A DNA stretch of 64,000 nucleotides from CALZFJ01 sp964459845 (GCA_964459845.1 CAYWOC010000009.1:1-64000); one strand, 5' to 3'; shown: positions 35,733-46,400, counted from the stretch's first letter. Translations and numbers: made by a program. Notes: generated by a model from the letters alone, not told the origin.

Positions 35733-35999
35733 GTCAGAATGTGTCCCGGTATCAATAAGCACAAGTATAAGCTCATCGTCACGCTGCTCCCACACAAGGA
35801 GCCAATCAGAATTTATATGGCACTCCCATAGTCCATTATATCTCCCCGACAACTTATGCGCTCTATATTTTGGAGGTAAGCCACCATTCTCTGCCAGCAA
35901 CGAAAGAGCTTCACGAAAGTCAGCCTCACGAAAGCCGCGCTTAATGCATTTTTTATATGACTTTTTGAATAGATTGGAATATCTTATTTTATACTTCAT
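35724..35999 (-). CDS. Type II toxin, YafQ/RelE-like
   Basis: A 91-residue protein of the RelE/ParE superfamily, closest in pattern to YafQ mRNA interferases: IRYSNLFKKSYKKCIKRGF at the start, HKLSGRYNGLWECHI in the middle, and the basic-acidic end with VLIDTGTHSDLF. These toxins cut mRNA on the ribosome. The start overlaps the antitoxin stop by four bases. Its stop overlaps the recR start. Toxicity and activity are inferred from the family. Confidence 0.88.
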   Translation of the reverse strand: MKYKIRYSNLFKKSYKKCIKRGFREADFREALSLLAENGGLPPKYRAHKLSGRYNGLWECHINSDWLLVWEQRDDELILVLIDTGTHSDLF

Positions 36000-36205
36000 T
36001 TCTTCAATCCATTCATTAATTCATCGATGGTGGTTGCCTCTTGCAAGATTCCATTGTGAGCAGCTTCTATTGCTTCATCAAGGTGGCTGCGCTTTTTCTC
36101 AGGACATTTTCTCGCAACCCATCCAAATTTTTTTGCAAGCGATTTCAGCAATGCCGCATCACCTGCTGGAATATTCACCGTATAAGAACAGCTATTGACT
36201 TCCAT
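35996..36205 (-). CDS. Antitoxin partner of the YafQ-like toxin
   Basis: A 69-residue protein preceding the toxin with ATGA overlap. The N-terminus (SYTVNIPAGDAALLKSLAKKFGW) is a ribbon-like DNA-binding or dimer segment, and the charged C-terminus would wrap the toxin. It has no strong named-family match that I can claim. Twelve bases upstream lies the 65-bp repeat with the palindrome ACTTC-N2-GAAGT, a possible operator. Confidence 0.75.
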   Translation of the reverse strand: MEVNSCSYTVNIPAGDAALLKSLAKKFGWVARKCPEKKRSHLDEAIEAAHNGILQEATTIDELMNGLKK

Positions 36206-36217
36206 AATAATACAGAT

Positions 36218-36282
36218 TTTTTACTTTCACTTCACGAAGTTACATCATTCCTCGATAATCTCCAAGCCGCCTCCCAGCTTTT
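36218..36282 (-). repeat. 65-bp repeat upstream of antitoxin 1
   Basis: Identical over 65 bases to 36917-36981. It includes the palindrome ACTTC-GT-GAAGT next to the gene. In one minus-strand frame it reads KLGGGLEIIEE followed by a stop, possibly the relic of a gene end. Confidence 0.95.
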
Positions 36283-36304
36283 CTGTTTTTCTCGCTCAAC
36301 CTAC

Positions 36305-36326
36305 AATTCCTTTTCCATCAAAACAA
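36305..36326 (-). repeat. 22-bp repeat, degenerate recR start, copy 2
   Basis: Same 22 bases as at 35711-35732. Here ATGGAAAAGGAATT is followed by a stop at once (M-E-K-E-L-stop), so it is a relic of the recR start left behind toxin 2. Confidence 0.9.
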
Positions 36327-36653
36327 CGCCGACAATAAGTCTTTCAATTCACTATCGGTAATATTTTCCTTTTCCGATTTATCATAAATGGCAAGGAAGA
36401 TGGCCTTGCCTTCTGTCAGTGAAGCTAAAGCCACAAAAGTAATTACTCTCGCACCCCCACTTTTTCCTTTACCTTTCGATGAAATACGCAACCTTATCTT
36501 GCGCAATCCATTTCCTAAATCAACCCCTTGAAGCGGATTCTCTTTTACCGAAAGCACCAGCTCATTCACATCTTCGATGATCGACTTATAGCGTTTGTGC
36601 AATCGTTTCAAGTCTTTTTTGAAAAACGATGTAATCTCTACGCTATAACTCAT
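36318..36653 (-). CDS. Type II toxin, RelE/ParE superfamily (toxin 2)
   Basis: A 111-residue protein beginning MSYSVEITSFFKKDLKRLHKR, a RelE/HigB-like opening, with the conserved core IRLRISSKGKGKSGGARVI and IYDKSEKENI. It is not a close relative of the YafQ-like toxin at 35724 but shares the superfamily. The ATG at 36653 lies inside the end of the antitoxin gene (11-base overlap). The TGA stop is the one shared with the recR-start relic. Function inferred from family. Confidence 0.85.
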   Translation of the reverse strand: MSYSVEITSFFKKDLKRLHKRYKSIIEDVNELVLSVKENPLQGVDLGNGLRKIRLRISSKGKGKSGGARVITFVALASLTEGKAIFLAIYDKSEKENITDSELKDLLSALF

Positions 36654-36903
36654 TTTTAAGCTCATTTAATGCTTCGTTCCACGATTGGAGTTTGATTTTA
36701 CCCTCATTTGCAAGACGCAACTCAGCTACCGACCCTGCAAGACTCTCCTTTATATCTTCTTTCGACATTACAGGGGTTTCCTCTGCCTCTTTTTTCTCTG
36801 CCAACGAAATCACATACCGCAGCACCTTCTTCATTCGGTTTTCATCACCAGCCAATCGGCTAAGATTGCGATATACCTCGGCGTTTATTTCAAATGCTGT
36901 CAT
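36643..36903 (-). CDS. Antitoxin partner of toxin 2
   Basis: An 86-residue helical protein (MTAFEINAEVYRNLSRLAGD) with an acidic middle and an amphipathic C-terminus, matching small antitoxins paired with RelE-type toxins. It is 13 bases downstream of its copy of the 65-bp repeat. It differs entirely from antitoxin 1. Confidence 0.8.
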   Translation of the reverse strand: MTAFEINAEVYRNLSRLAGDENRMKKVLRYVISLAEKKEAEETPVMSKEDIKESLAGSVAELRLANEGKIKLQSWNEALNELKNEL

Positions 36904-36916
36904 AGACTTATTGATA

Positions 36917-36981
36917 TTTTTACTTTCACTTCACGAAGTTACATCATTCCTCGATAATCTCCAAGCCGCCTCCCAGCTTTT
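36917..36981 (-). repeat. 65-bp repeat upstream of antitoxin 2
   Basis: Second copy of the repeat at 36218-36282. Between it and the terminator at 37112 I see no gene; a 130-base stretch may hold the promoter of the toxin-antitoxin units. Confidence 0.95.
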
Positions 36982-37111
36982 TCCTGTTCAGCACCCCGCT
37001 TTTATCCAAAAATGACCCCGGCAGTAATTTAGTGGAGCAGTATTTTACAAATAGGGAAAATCGGTCTTTAAGCAGCCATAAGTTACACCGAAGCCACAGG
37101 ACTGGGGCAAC

Positions 37112-37151
37112 AAAAAAACGGGGGGCTCGCTCCACAGCGAACCACCCCGCA
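37112..37151 (-). terminator. Terminator of the SusCD operon
   Basis: Stem with CGGGG/CCCCG and TCGCT/AGCGA pairs; seven T follow on the minus strand. It lies 48 bases after the last gene of the operon. Confidence 0.85.
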
Positions 37152-37198
37152 TCATCACAAATTATTGTTAAGAAACTGTTAGATTTCCGAACCAAAAA

Positions 37199-39052
37199 TT
37201 ATTTTACGACCTTAACAGCCTTGCCGTTGTTGAACTTAACGATATATACACCGTTAGCAAGAGCTGATGCGTCGATTGTTGCGTTGCCGGCTACAGCAGC
37301 CTCAGCCACCTTTTGACCTGCCACGTTATAAACCTCAGCATTGTTCACATCGCTTGAAGCTGTAACAACGAAGTTGTCGCCAGCCACAACTACCGATACA
37401 TTGCTATCTACTACAGCATCGGCTACACCACCCTCACCTTGAGTGAATGTCAATGTGCAGCTTGCGCCCGGAGAAGAGAACTCAACAATTGCCGAACGAG
37501 ATGTTGTTCCTGCAGGAAGAGCTTGAGCTGTTGCAGTCACATCCACTACACTTGCATATTGTCCTGATTGCATCTCATCCTCTCCGTCGAATGTAAGCCA
37601 CTCGTCGGCCGAATCAAAAGTGATATCGTATGTCCAGTCTGCATATTGGTTGTGAGATACCATAAAGAAAGGATAAGAACCGCCATTTGAAGGAAGAACG
37701 ATAGCCTTGTCGCTCGACAATTGAGTTTTACCGTCTGCTGCAAATGGTCTCATCCACCAGAACGATGCATCTACCATAAACATATAGTCGCTTACAGCCA
37801 TAAGCTCTGAACGAGATGAGTCTGTGTAATAGCTCCAAGGTGAGTAGAAGAAGCCTGTCTGAGTCTCATTGTTGGCATCCTTGTAAGACAACACATTGAT
37901 TGCATGATTTTCATAAGGGTTTTTTGCTCCTGCAGTATAAAGATTTCCAAGACCAAATGTTGGAGTTACAGAAGTGATAGCATCGTTGCCGGCAAATCCT
38001 GTCACCACAATCATGATTGCTGAGTTTACATTGACTGGACCTTCAATTTCAAAACCATCTTCATCAAGAGAACTCAACTTGAAAGTAACAACACTATTGC
38101 TACCTGCTGCTACATTTGAAGTACCTGTAGCAAGGACCTCAGTCATTGCGCCCTCGTCATTGATTCCATAAACTGTGGCACGTAATTGTGTTGCTTTAGT
38201 AGCCTCTACATTAAGCCATGCCCAAGTTTTTGTTATAGAATAAGTAGAAGCCGGCTTCTTGAAGACCATACCAAAACCTTGCATCGCAACATCAGTTCCT
38301 ATGTTTTCTTCCGAGAAGTAACTTTCCCACTGATTATGTGTTCCATTAGCCTTGTAATCTTTAGTATTACCTACATTGTAAGAATATATCGATCCTCTTG
38401 TGAACTTATAGCCACTGGCATTCGCCTTTCCCATATTCTCGTACATTGTCATACCAAGTTCCTCAGTACTAGTTTGAGTCTCAACCTCAGCATGTCCGCC
38501 GAATATATAATAAGCTACAGGACTATCGAAAGTGCCTGCATTTGGATCAAACAATTCGCTGTTTACGCCATCACTTGCAGTAAGTGTTGGAACCTTTACC
38601 GACGACCAACTATAAGACAATGTCAAATCCTTGTCGGTAGAAGTTACGACCTTTGCATAACCGTCTTCATCTTTTTCAAAAGAAGGGTCGGTGAACGACC
38701 ATAGATAAGAAGATGCGCCACGTGATTGATTAACCCAAGTTGTAGGGGTGAAAGCTGGTCCAAACACAAATGCTTTTTGAAAACCACTAAGACTTTCGGT
38801 CAAACCCAATGTGTACATTGTAGCTGGACGATCGTATGATGCCGACAAAGTGGCCTTAGTGCTTGTTTTCTTACCGAACTTTGCATTAGTATCAACCAAT
38901 ACTGCATCTGTCATTACAGGAGAAAGAGCAGAAGCCATACTCTCAGCCTTTGTAGGCATTGCTACAGACGAGTGCATCTTTGCTGCATTAGTTGCCATTG
39001 CACCTACAGTGCCGGCAGCCATTGCGCATACTAAAAAAGTAGCCTTTTTCAT
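37199..39052 (-). CDS. Large secreted protein with BACON-like domain and T9SS tail
   Basis: A 617-residue exported protein. After the signal peptide comes a long extracellular region without a named domain. A BACON-like Ig domain follows (near WLTFDGEDEMQSGQYASVVD). The C-terminal T9SS type A sorting domain reads NVAGQKVAEAAVAG then LANGVYIVKFNNGKAVKVV. BACON domains often bind or position glycans, mucin or protein at the surface. It is the last gene of the SusC-SusD operon, so it may be the surface binding factor of that system. Confidence 0.82.
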   Translation of the reverse strand: MKKATFLVCAMAAGTVGAMATNAAKMHSSVAMPTKAESMASALSPVMTDAVLVDTNAKFGKKTSTKATLSASYDRPATMYTLGLTESLSGFQKAFVFGPAFTPTTWVNQSRGASSYLWSFTDPSFEKDEDGYAKVVTSTDKDLTLSYSWSSVKVPTLTASDGVNSELFDPNAGTFDSPVAYYIFGGHAEVETQTSTEELGMTMYENMGKANASGYKFTRGSIYSYNVGNTKDYKANGTHNQWESYFSEENIGTDVAMQGFGMVFKKPASTYSITKTWAWLNVEATKATQLRATVYGINDEGAMTEVLATGTSNVAAGSNSVVTFKLSSLDEDGFEIEGPVNVNSAIMIVVTGFAGNDAITSVTPTFGLGNLYTAGAKNPYENHAINVLSYKDANNETQTGFFYSPWSYYTDSSRSELMAVSDYMFMVDASFWWMRPFAADGKTQLSSDKAIVLPSNGGSYPFFMVSHNQYADWTYDITFDSADEWLTFDGEDEMQSGQYASVVDVTATAQALPAGTTSRSAIVEFSSPGASCTLTFTQGEGGVADAVVDSNVSVVVAGDNFVVTASSDVNNAEVYNVAGQKVAEAAVAGNATIDASALANGVYIVKFNNGKAVKVVK

Positions 39053-39123
39053 AATCTTAAAATTTTAGAATTATAATTTGAAATACATTATTTATCACTG
39101 TTTTCTTTATTATTTCTATGTAA

Positions 39124-40506
39124 CTATTCAACGATAGTTACATAGAAATAATCGTTTGCATTATCCGCACAAGTCACCTTTATCGTCTTAGGATTAATAA
39201 GCGATGATGCCGACAGCTTGAAGTTCTCACCGCTAAGCATATCAAGGAAAGTCTTCAGGGCAGGCACTGCATTGATGAATGTGGTGGCATTATCACCTTC
39301 AGTATTGCCATTGTAGGCTATCGATACGGTGTTGTCGTCTGTAATCTTCACATCGGTATATAAAGTTCCCTTAGCATTTCCTCCATAGAAAATCACATTG
39401 TTTGTCATCACGCCATCATACATATTAGCCGAGTAGCAGATATCCGACAAATCACGTCTTCCCTTGTAGCGGTCATGCATTCCTTGTGCTGCCGCTGCGT
39501 ATGCATCAACGAACTTTCCGCCAAGGTTGTCAGTATCCACCTCCCAAGAATAAATTGTGTTTGCCAGCAATGAGCTTAGCGACATAGCCGTGATAACCAC
39601 TGAATTGTCTTCGCTCACAAGTGTTCCATTCTCGCTGTTGTAGTTGAATGCCTGAATTTTAAGAGGCTCAGCAGAAGCATCAGCACGAGGCACCGACACT
39701 TCTTTCGCAAAGCGCAATCCTTCGGCAGTCACAATGGCATTTGCCGTTACATTCTGTGTGATTTTATCACCCTTCGCCGGATAGATAGTATATACTCCGC
39801 AAGATGTTCTGCCATTGTTATTATACGTCTCGCTCTCAGCAGCTTCCATAATGAATTGCTCTCCTGTAGCATCTGTAATCACAAGTGACGAGAACTTGTC
39901 GCAGAACAATTTCGTCTTTTGCTCATCCACTTGAGTCAAATATGCCACATCATCCGTGTCGGCAGGCAGACGGCGAAGCATAATGGTGAAGCCATACTTC
40001 TTGCCTTTCAAGCGGATAGAGTTGTCATCGCGCGACATAAGCACAAATTCATAGTCGCCCTCGTGACCATAACCCTGCTCATCAACATCATCCGTATGAC
40101 TTGATGGCCACTCAGGATCCACAAAATTCTCAGGAGTTGAGAACACATGGAAGATTGTGTTATAGCTATTGAATGTCAATACAGGACCATTGTCGGAGAT
40201 AACTTCCCAAAGTGAAGTTTCACTCTTCACTGTGCCGCCTATCCATTTGTTGTTGCCAGTGAATGTCACGGTGCCGTCGTTCTTGAATGTGAGCACATAG
40301 GTATATCCACATTCATTTTCATTGGTGAAATAATCCATCACCCACTTGCCTCCGTCGGCTGTCAATGCAGTCATGTAGTCATTCGCCACCGCCTCGGTGC
40401 GTTCAGCAGCCGATTGGTCGAACAAGTCCTTTTCCTCGTTCTTACAAGAAACCGATGTGAGTGCTGTAGCGGCAAGTATAGTCGATATATATATAAATTT
40501 CTTCAT
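39124..40506 (-). CDS. DUF4302 lipoprotein of the SusCD operon
   Basis: A 460-residue lipoprotein (VSC lipobox followed by KNEEKDLFDQSAAERTEAV), a signature start of DUF4302. The Gly/Tyr/Asn-rich beta domain (GYTYVLTFKNDGTVTFTG) matches the family. DUF4302 proteins travel with SusC/SusD and the zinc lipoprotein found just upstream. The function is unknown; a surface binding role is likely. Confidence 0.85.
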   Translation of the reverse strand: MKKFIYISTILAATALTSVSCKNEEKDLFDQSAAERTEAVANDYMTALTADGGKWVMDYFTNENECGYTYVLTFKNDGTVTFTGNNKWIGGTVKSETSLWEVISDNGPVLTFNSYNTIFHVFSTPENFVDPEWPSSHTDDVDEQGYGHEGDYEFVLMSRDDNSIRLKGKKYGFTIMLRRLPADTDDVAYLTQVDEQKTKLFCDKFSSLVITDATGEQFIMEAAESETYNNNGRTSCGVYTIYPAKGDKITQNVTANAIVTAEGLRFAKEVSVPRADASAEPLKIQAFNYNSENGTLVSEDNSVVITAMSLSSLLANTIYSWEVDTDNLGGKFVDAYAAAAQGMHDRYKGRRDLSDICYSANMYDGVMTNNVIFYGGNAKGTLYTDVKITDDNTVSIAYNGNTEGDNATTFINAVPALKTFLDMLSGENFKLSASSLINPKTIKVTCADNANDYFYVTIVE

Positions 40507-40547
40507 TTTTAAATATTATCTATTTTTATCAATAACATCAATTTCTC

Positions 40548-41675
40548 TTATTGAATCTCATCTATCGCCTTGCGAAGCTCCTCAATGTTGTAGTTGAGCT
40601 GGCGGCGTTGAACCACTTCTCGAAGTTGGTCAAGATCTATGCCCCACTCCTCATCAAGCCATTGGCGAGCTATAGATACCTTTTGGTTGATGATTGCTAC
40701 ACCATCCACACCGTCGGTATCTTCAACGGCATACACCTCAATATCATTGCCAGAAGTGTCATAATGACCCGGATAATAATATGTGCCATCCTCTCTTTTG
40801 CGAACTTGGGACTCATCAAGATAAGATTTCGACTGGCTTGCATCGTTGTTTGGATAGAAATAGAAGCAATAGTAGTCGCCCGGTTTTGCCGATTCATTTC
40901 CGGCTGGCGACTCCCAACCGCGAGCAGCAAGCTCCATCATACGCGCCCATTGAGCATCGGTCTTGGTGACATAGTTTGCTATCGTCTCAGCGAAGTCTTC
41001 ACGGAGTTGTGAGCTTGCGTAGTTGGTGACGAAACCGAGTGAGTTCATACGTCCTTCTACCTGATCTTGCCAGTTGTTGTCATCGTATCTACCAGTAGAA
41101 ATTGTGTAGAATGATTGTGGAATCGACTTTGTCTGGTGAAGAATGTGCGCGAACTCGTGATGCATTGTCTTGAAGTAGTATTCATTCAATTGGCTGAAAT
41201 CATTCAAGTCAAGCGAGTTTACACGGAAAAGCGACACCTTGATACCACCCTCGGCAAGACCAAGCACCATGGTACCTGTCTGCGGATTGTAGGCAGGAGA
41301 ACCTATTATGTGGATGATACGTGGACCGTAGGTTTGTAAGAACTCAGTTCCTCCAGCCACTTCCTTATATGCGTCAAACCAAAGGTATTTCACAAGCACT
41401 GCCAAGTCCTTAGCTTTATCATATTCGGCAGGGACGAGGTTATAGTTCATATCAGTGCCCACATCCTGCATCCTATAACGGAATTCAAGGTTATAGATGT
41501 CGAGATATTCCTGCTTCAGCCACTTGTCGAACTTGTAGGTGTAGGCGTTTGGGTCAAGACCATCTCCCGTTTCCGGGAAGATAGTCTCAGTGAACTTTTC
41601 GTCGCTACAAGAAGTGAATGCCATAGCAGCAGAAGCTGCAAGCACAAATGACGATATATATTTTGATAATTTCAT
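40548..41675 (-). CDS. Substrate-import-associated zinc metallohydrolase lipoprotein
   Basis: A 375-residue lipoprotein (TSC lipobox) with the zinc site HEFAH, an H-E-x-x-H motif, near HHEFAHILHQT. This matches the family of putative zinc metallohydrolase lipoproteins that accompany SusC/SusD pairs. It would cut a substrate, plausibly a peptide or protein, at the cell surface before uptake. The glutamate of the motif and both histidines are intact. It is translated between SusD and DUF4302. Confidence 0.85.
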   Translation of the reverse strand: MKLSKYISSFVLAASAAMAFTSCSDEKFTETIFPETGDGLDPNAYTYKFDKWLKQEYLDIYNLEFRYRMQDVGTDMNYNLVPAEYDKAKDLAVLVKYLWFDAYKEVAGGTEFLQTYGPRIIHIIGSPAYNPQTGTMVLGLAEGGIKVSLFRVNSLDLNDFSQLNEYYFKTMHHEFAHILHQTKSIPQSFYTISTGRYDDNNWQDQVEGRMNSLGFVTNYASSQLREDFAETIANYVTKTDAQWARMMELAARGWESPAGNESAKPGDYYCFYFYPNNDASQSKSYLDESQVRKREDGTYYYPGHYDTSGNDIEVYAVEDTDGVDGVAIINQKVSIARQWLDEEWGIDLDQLREVVQRRQLNYNIEELRKAIDEIQ

Positions 41676-41695
41676 TTTATCTTTCTCCTTGTTAA

Positions 41696-43441
41696 TTATT
41701 TACTAACCAATTCATATTTTTCAGTAGTAGCCTTCGATGCATCGCCGTCGCTCGCCGAAGTGTAAGTGCGGTCATTGCCCTGAAGCCCGGCTGCAATAAC
41801 ATCGTAAGGGATTTGAAGCGCACAGCGTGGGTCAAGTGTCTTCAATGTCTCAACACGGCCGTTTGCACCGACTTTATGTGTAACCTCAAGACCAAGACGA
41901 CGAATATCCATAAAGCGCATACCATTGTGCACAGTCACAATGCGGCGGAAATGGTAGATGCATTGCAGAAGAGGCTCGATATTGCTTGTAACAGCATATT
42001 TGCTGCTTGGGCAAACTTCATCAAGATGAATCTTCTTTACTATTCCGAATCCAGGGTCATATGTCCCATAGAATTCATTAATCAAGTCAAGTGTCAGAGT
42101 CTTGAAGCGACTAAGTTGGCTTGTACTGATGTTTGGAGAATTACGCATTGTTTCTTCCCAAGCCTTCAAGTCGGCAACTGCGCCTTCAAGGTCGCCAAGG
42201 AATGCCTTAGCCTCAGCACGGCACATGATAGTTTCTTCGCCGAAGAACTCGCTGCGCACGTTGTGAGTGTAACCTATACCTTGCACCTTATCGGTGTATT
42301 CAAACAGCTCACCGCATGTTCCAGCGAAATATGTTCCATACTCTGCTTTGCTACAGCTACCGCAGCATCCGTTGAATGCAGGGTGCATTGCGAATGTCTC
42401 GTGGGTCTTGCTGTTTTGCCACTGGAATGAATCCCATGTTGGACCAGGTCCTTGAATGGTGGCACGCTTAGCATCACGGTTTGGAGTGTAGCGGGGTGCG
42501 CTGACGAAGTGACGCCAGAAACCTGAATAAGTTGGCAGCAACATGAAGTTACGCGCATGAGTTATATTTGTGAAGTAGCGCGCGAAGTCGCTGATGTAGC
42601 TGAAGTTTGAAGTCTGACTCCAAATGTCGGTGCAATATTTTGAAGGGTCAGAACCAGCTCCGCCAAGAGCCAAATCAGCATATTTCAATACATTCTCATA
42701 ATCGCGGATGAAGAGATAGAAGCGAGCAGCATAAGCATTGGCTGCTTGACGGTTGAAGTGATACTTTGGCACCTCATACAGTCCATCGTTGATTAATGGA
42801 AGACCTTCTTCAAGGTCTTTCTGAATGTTAGCGTATGTCTGGTCGAGTGTTCCGCGCTCATAATGCACAAGCACTGTTGTCTCAGGCTCGGTCACGTATG
42901 GAATGCCTGGATATTGCTTGCTCAATTCAGCCCCACGGTAAGGCATACAGAACAGGTTGGCAATGATGAAGTGGTCGTAAGAACGAAGCACAAGAGCCTC
43001 ACCCTTAATAGCTTTAATCGTTGCGGCATCGCTACTTTCGTAGCTACCTTCAGCCTCAAGCTCAGCAATGCGCTGGAGCACTGCGTTGCAGCAAGCTATA
43101 GAGTTGTAATATGCCTCCCAAACCGATGATGGAGAATCGGTGCTGTTGGAAGCCTTTGCTTCATCCCATGCGTACATCTCATCGTCGATCTTACCGTATG
43201 AGCTAAGGTTGTAGCGCACACCGTCGTCGTTAGGCGAGTTGTTGTCAATCACGTTGTCCGACGACAATTCACCTACAAGTGAATAGCTCGATGTAGGATA
43301 TCCATTCACAAGAAGCATACGGAGCTGCTCAGGTGTCTTCAGCTCGACACGAGTATCTGGCACTTTATCAAGGAAGCTGTTGCATGACGACAGCGACACA
43401 AGTGCCAACAATGCAGTATATGTTATATGTCTAAGTTTCAT
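41696..43441 (-). CDS. SusD/RagB-family nutrient-binding lipoprotein
   Basis: A 581-residue surface lipoprotein (SSC lipobox, then NSFLDKVPDTR) of the SusD/RagB family, recognised from its N-terminal helical repeat region, for example VWEAYYNSIACCNAVLQRI. It forms the lid over the SusC barrel and binds the imported molecule. It starts 17 bases after the SusC stop. The ligand cannot be read from sequence; the zinc-hydrolase neighbour argues for peptides. Confidence 0.93.
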   Translation of the reverse strand: MKLRHITYTALLALVSLSSCNSFLDKVPDTRVELKTPEQLRMLLVNGYPTSSYSLVGELSSDNVIDNNSPNDDGVRYNLSSYGKIDDEMYAWDEAKASNSTDSPSSVWEAYYNSIACCNAVLQRIAELEAEGSYESSDAATIKAIKGEALVLRSYDHFIIANLFCMPYRGAELSKQYPGIPYVTEPETTVLVHYERGTLDQTYANIQKDLEEGLPLINDGLYEVPKYHFNRQAANAYAARFYLFIRDYENVLKYADLALGGAGSDPSKYCTDIWSQTSNFSYISDFARYFTNITHARNFMLLPTYSGFWRHFVSAPRYTPNRDAKRATIQGPGPTWDSFQWQNSKTHETFAMHPAFNGCCGSCSKAEYGTYFAGTCGELFEYTDKVQGIGYTHNVRSEFFGEETIMCRAEAKAFLGDLEGAVADLKAWEETMRNSPNISTSQLSRFKTLTLDLINEFYGTYDPGFGIVKKIHLDEVCPSSKYAVTSNIEPLLQCIYHFRRIVTVHNGMRFMDIRRLGLEVTHKVGANGRVETLKTLDPRCALQIPYDVIAAGLQGNDRTYTSASDGDASKATTEKYELVSK

Positions 43442-43458
43442 TTCTTATTTTATATTTT

Positions 43459-46400
43459 TTATAGTCCGAATCTTACTGTTAGTGTAAACTGTTTTGGAGT
43501 TGGTGAAGACACACCACCCGAAGCGAAGAATTCAGGGTCTTGTCCGTTGAGCTTCTTGTCGGCATAGAGCAAGCAGATGTTTGTAGCCTGCAACTTGACT
43601 GAAGCATTGTTCAAGCGGAGCTTCTTGATAGCCTTGTTAGGGATATCGTAGGTCAATGACACTTCTTTCAAGCGGATGAAACCACCATCAGCTATACGCT
43701 CAGTTGAATAGTTGTAAGCGTTATAAGCATAGCTCAAGTGGCTGTATTGCTTATACTGGCGGCGTGAAGCTATGACTGGAATTGTCGTAGTCAGCTCATC
43801 ACCCGGATTCACCCAACGGTTCTTGAATTCTTTAGGCATAGAGCTTACGTCGCTGTAAGATGCGCTGAACACTGGATCAAGACGAAGCTTGTTGCCGAAT
43901 GAATATGTCATAAAGATGTTCAAGTGGAATCCCTTGTATGAAAGGTTGTTGCCGAAACCACCAGTGATGGTAGGATCTACCGGTCCCTCATACTTCAAGT
44001 GTCCGAGCTTCTCATATTCCTGGAAGTTAATGTCAGTGATTGTAACTTCGTTATTCTCATTGATGAATTGCGGAAGACCTTCTTCATTAAGTCCCACAAA
44101 AGGAATTGAGAAGATGGCACGCACCGGATAACCCTCCAATGGGAAACCTGTACCAGGAACCAAGTCAATCACACGCGAGCGAGAAAGCAAGCTGGTAATC
44201 TTGTTCTTGGCATAAGAGAATGTCAAGTCGGTTGTCCAGTTGAAGTCCTTAGTCTCTATGTTCTTGGTAGAAAGAGTGAACTCAACACCGTGAGATGCCA
44301 TAGATGCTACATTAGCATATTTCATAATCTCACCACCTACACCAGTCGTATTCACACGTCCAATCAAGTCATAGTTGTTACGAGTGTACCAGTCGAAGTT
44401 CAAGTTTAGACGGTTGTTAAGGAAACCGAGATCAACACCGAGGTCAAACTCATGCTTCTTTTCATAAGTCAGCTCGCTATTTGCCAAGTTTGAAAGCGCA
44501 AGACCGATTTCATTCGCATCGGTAACAGGACGCCAAGGCTTATATGGGTTATACACGGCTTCGGCATTCGAGATAGAACTTGGAGCATCGGCAGTAAGTG
44601 AGTAAGACACGCGCAGCTTAGCGTGAGAAAGCACTGGATTTGCAAACCAGCTCTCTTCGTGAGCATTCCATGCGCCAGATACGTTCCATGTAGGCAACCA
44701 GCGTGACTGACGGCTCTTGCCCATACGGTTAGAACCCTCATAACGGATAGTTCCGTTCACGATGTAACGACCTGCGTATGAATAGCTACCAGTTGCGAAG
44801 TATGCTTCGTTGCGGTTATATGTCCATGCGTCGCTGAAGTAGTCGTAGTTCTCTTCACTCTGCTGCTTGAACAATTTCCAGTTGATGAATGGGATGTTAC
44901 CCATATCATAGCAGATACCCCATGCATCGTAGCTCTCATTGTGACGAGAAACCGAGTTGAACTCAGTACCAGCCATCACCGACGCGATGTGTACGCGGTT
45001 GAATGTCTTGTTATATTGTGCAGTAGCACGAATATTGTAGTGCGACATTGTGAACAGCTTATGATACATAATACCACCCTTTGGAAGTACCGTCTGAGGC
45101 AATGAGTTTGGCTCATCTGGGTCAGTATATAGGTAAGGGTTTGAAGAGCGGATTGTTGCATCCTCAGGATCAACACCAGCACGATAAGCCATAGCTTGGT
45201 TTGACTGGTCCTTGATATAGTGGTTTTGAGAAGAACGGTTGTTACGGTAGAAACCTACAACGTTAAACTCAAGACCCTGTATTGGTCGCCAGTTCAATTC
45301 AGCCTGGAATTTCATATCTGTCACACCTACATCTATATAGTTGTTTTCAAGTTCCTTGAAGATATTGAAATCTGCATAGTTACGAGTAAGTGTAGCATCA
45401 GGGTCGGTTGTACGAGATGTGTTCAACGCATAGCTATATGGGTTGATATCGAAGTCGCGGCTCACAGAACCATTAACCACATCCACGCTTTGGCTCAAAG
45501 TACCAGGAGCAGTCTGCTTACGGAAAGAGTCACTGGTCAAAAGTTTAACTCTCAATGTCTTCGACAAGTCGTAAGATGCATTAGCATTGAAAGTATAACG
45601 CTGAACGTCGCTCGACTTATACCATCCGTCATCGTTCATGATTGACAAAGATGTATAGAAGCGGCCCTTATCAGTACCACCCGAGATGCTGACTGAGTGG
45701 TTTTGGGTTATATTAGTATTGAACAATAAATCAAACCAGTCGGTGTTGCGGAACTCCGCTTGACGCAAATAAGCATTCTTTGCATCAGTAGTGTTAGGCA
45801 ATCCATAACCGCCATTCTGATAGCTACGGATAAGCTTATACATCGTTCCATACACACCTGAAGATGAAGAAGATGCAAGCGAAGCAAACTCAAGCCAGCC
45901 TTTTTGCTCCATCTCCTTGTAGATACCCATCTGCTCTTGAGAGTTGGAGATGTTGAAGTTGCTGTAGCTTGGTTTCAAGCGCATTGTAAATTCGCCAGTG
46001 TAGTTGATGCTTGTTCTGCCTTGCTTACCTTGCTTAGTGGTAACGACAATCACACCAGCCATAGCGCGAGCACCATAGATTGATGTCGCAGAACCGTCTT
46101 TCAAGATTTGGAAACTTTCGATATCATCGGCGTTAAGTCCAGAGATAGCCGAAGCGATAAGTGTCTCAGCATTACCGGAAGAAAGGTCATCGGCAGAAAC
46201 CTCGACGTTATCCTCAAGAATCACACCATCAACGACCCAAAGAGGCTTTGAGGTACCATAGATTGATGTCGCACCACGCACGCGAATCTTCGGAGCTGTA
46301 CCGAATGTTCCCGACACGTTTTGCACCGACACGCCAGCGGCCTTACCTTCAAGCGCGCGACTCACGTCGGCCACACCATCGAGTTTTGCTTTCTCGGCAC

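Noticed and set aside
36944..37195. 83-codon minus-strand ORF ending in the 65-bp repeat
   Set aside because: It runs across the SusCD terminator and has no family features; probably chance, although its last codons may be a gene-end relic.
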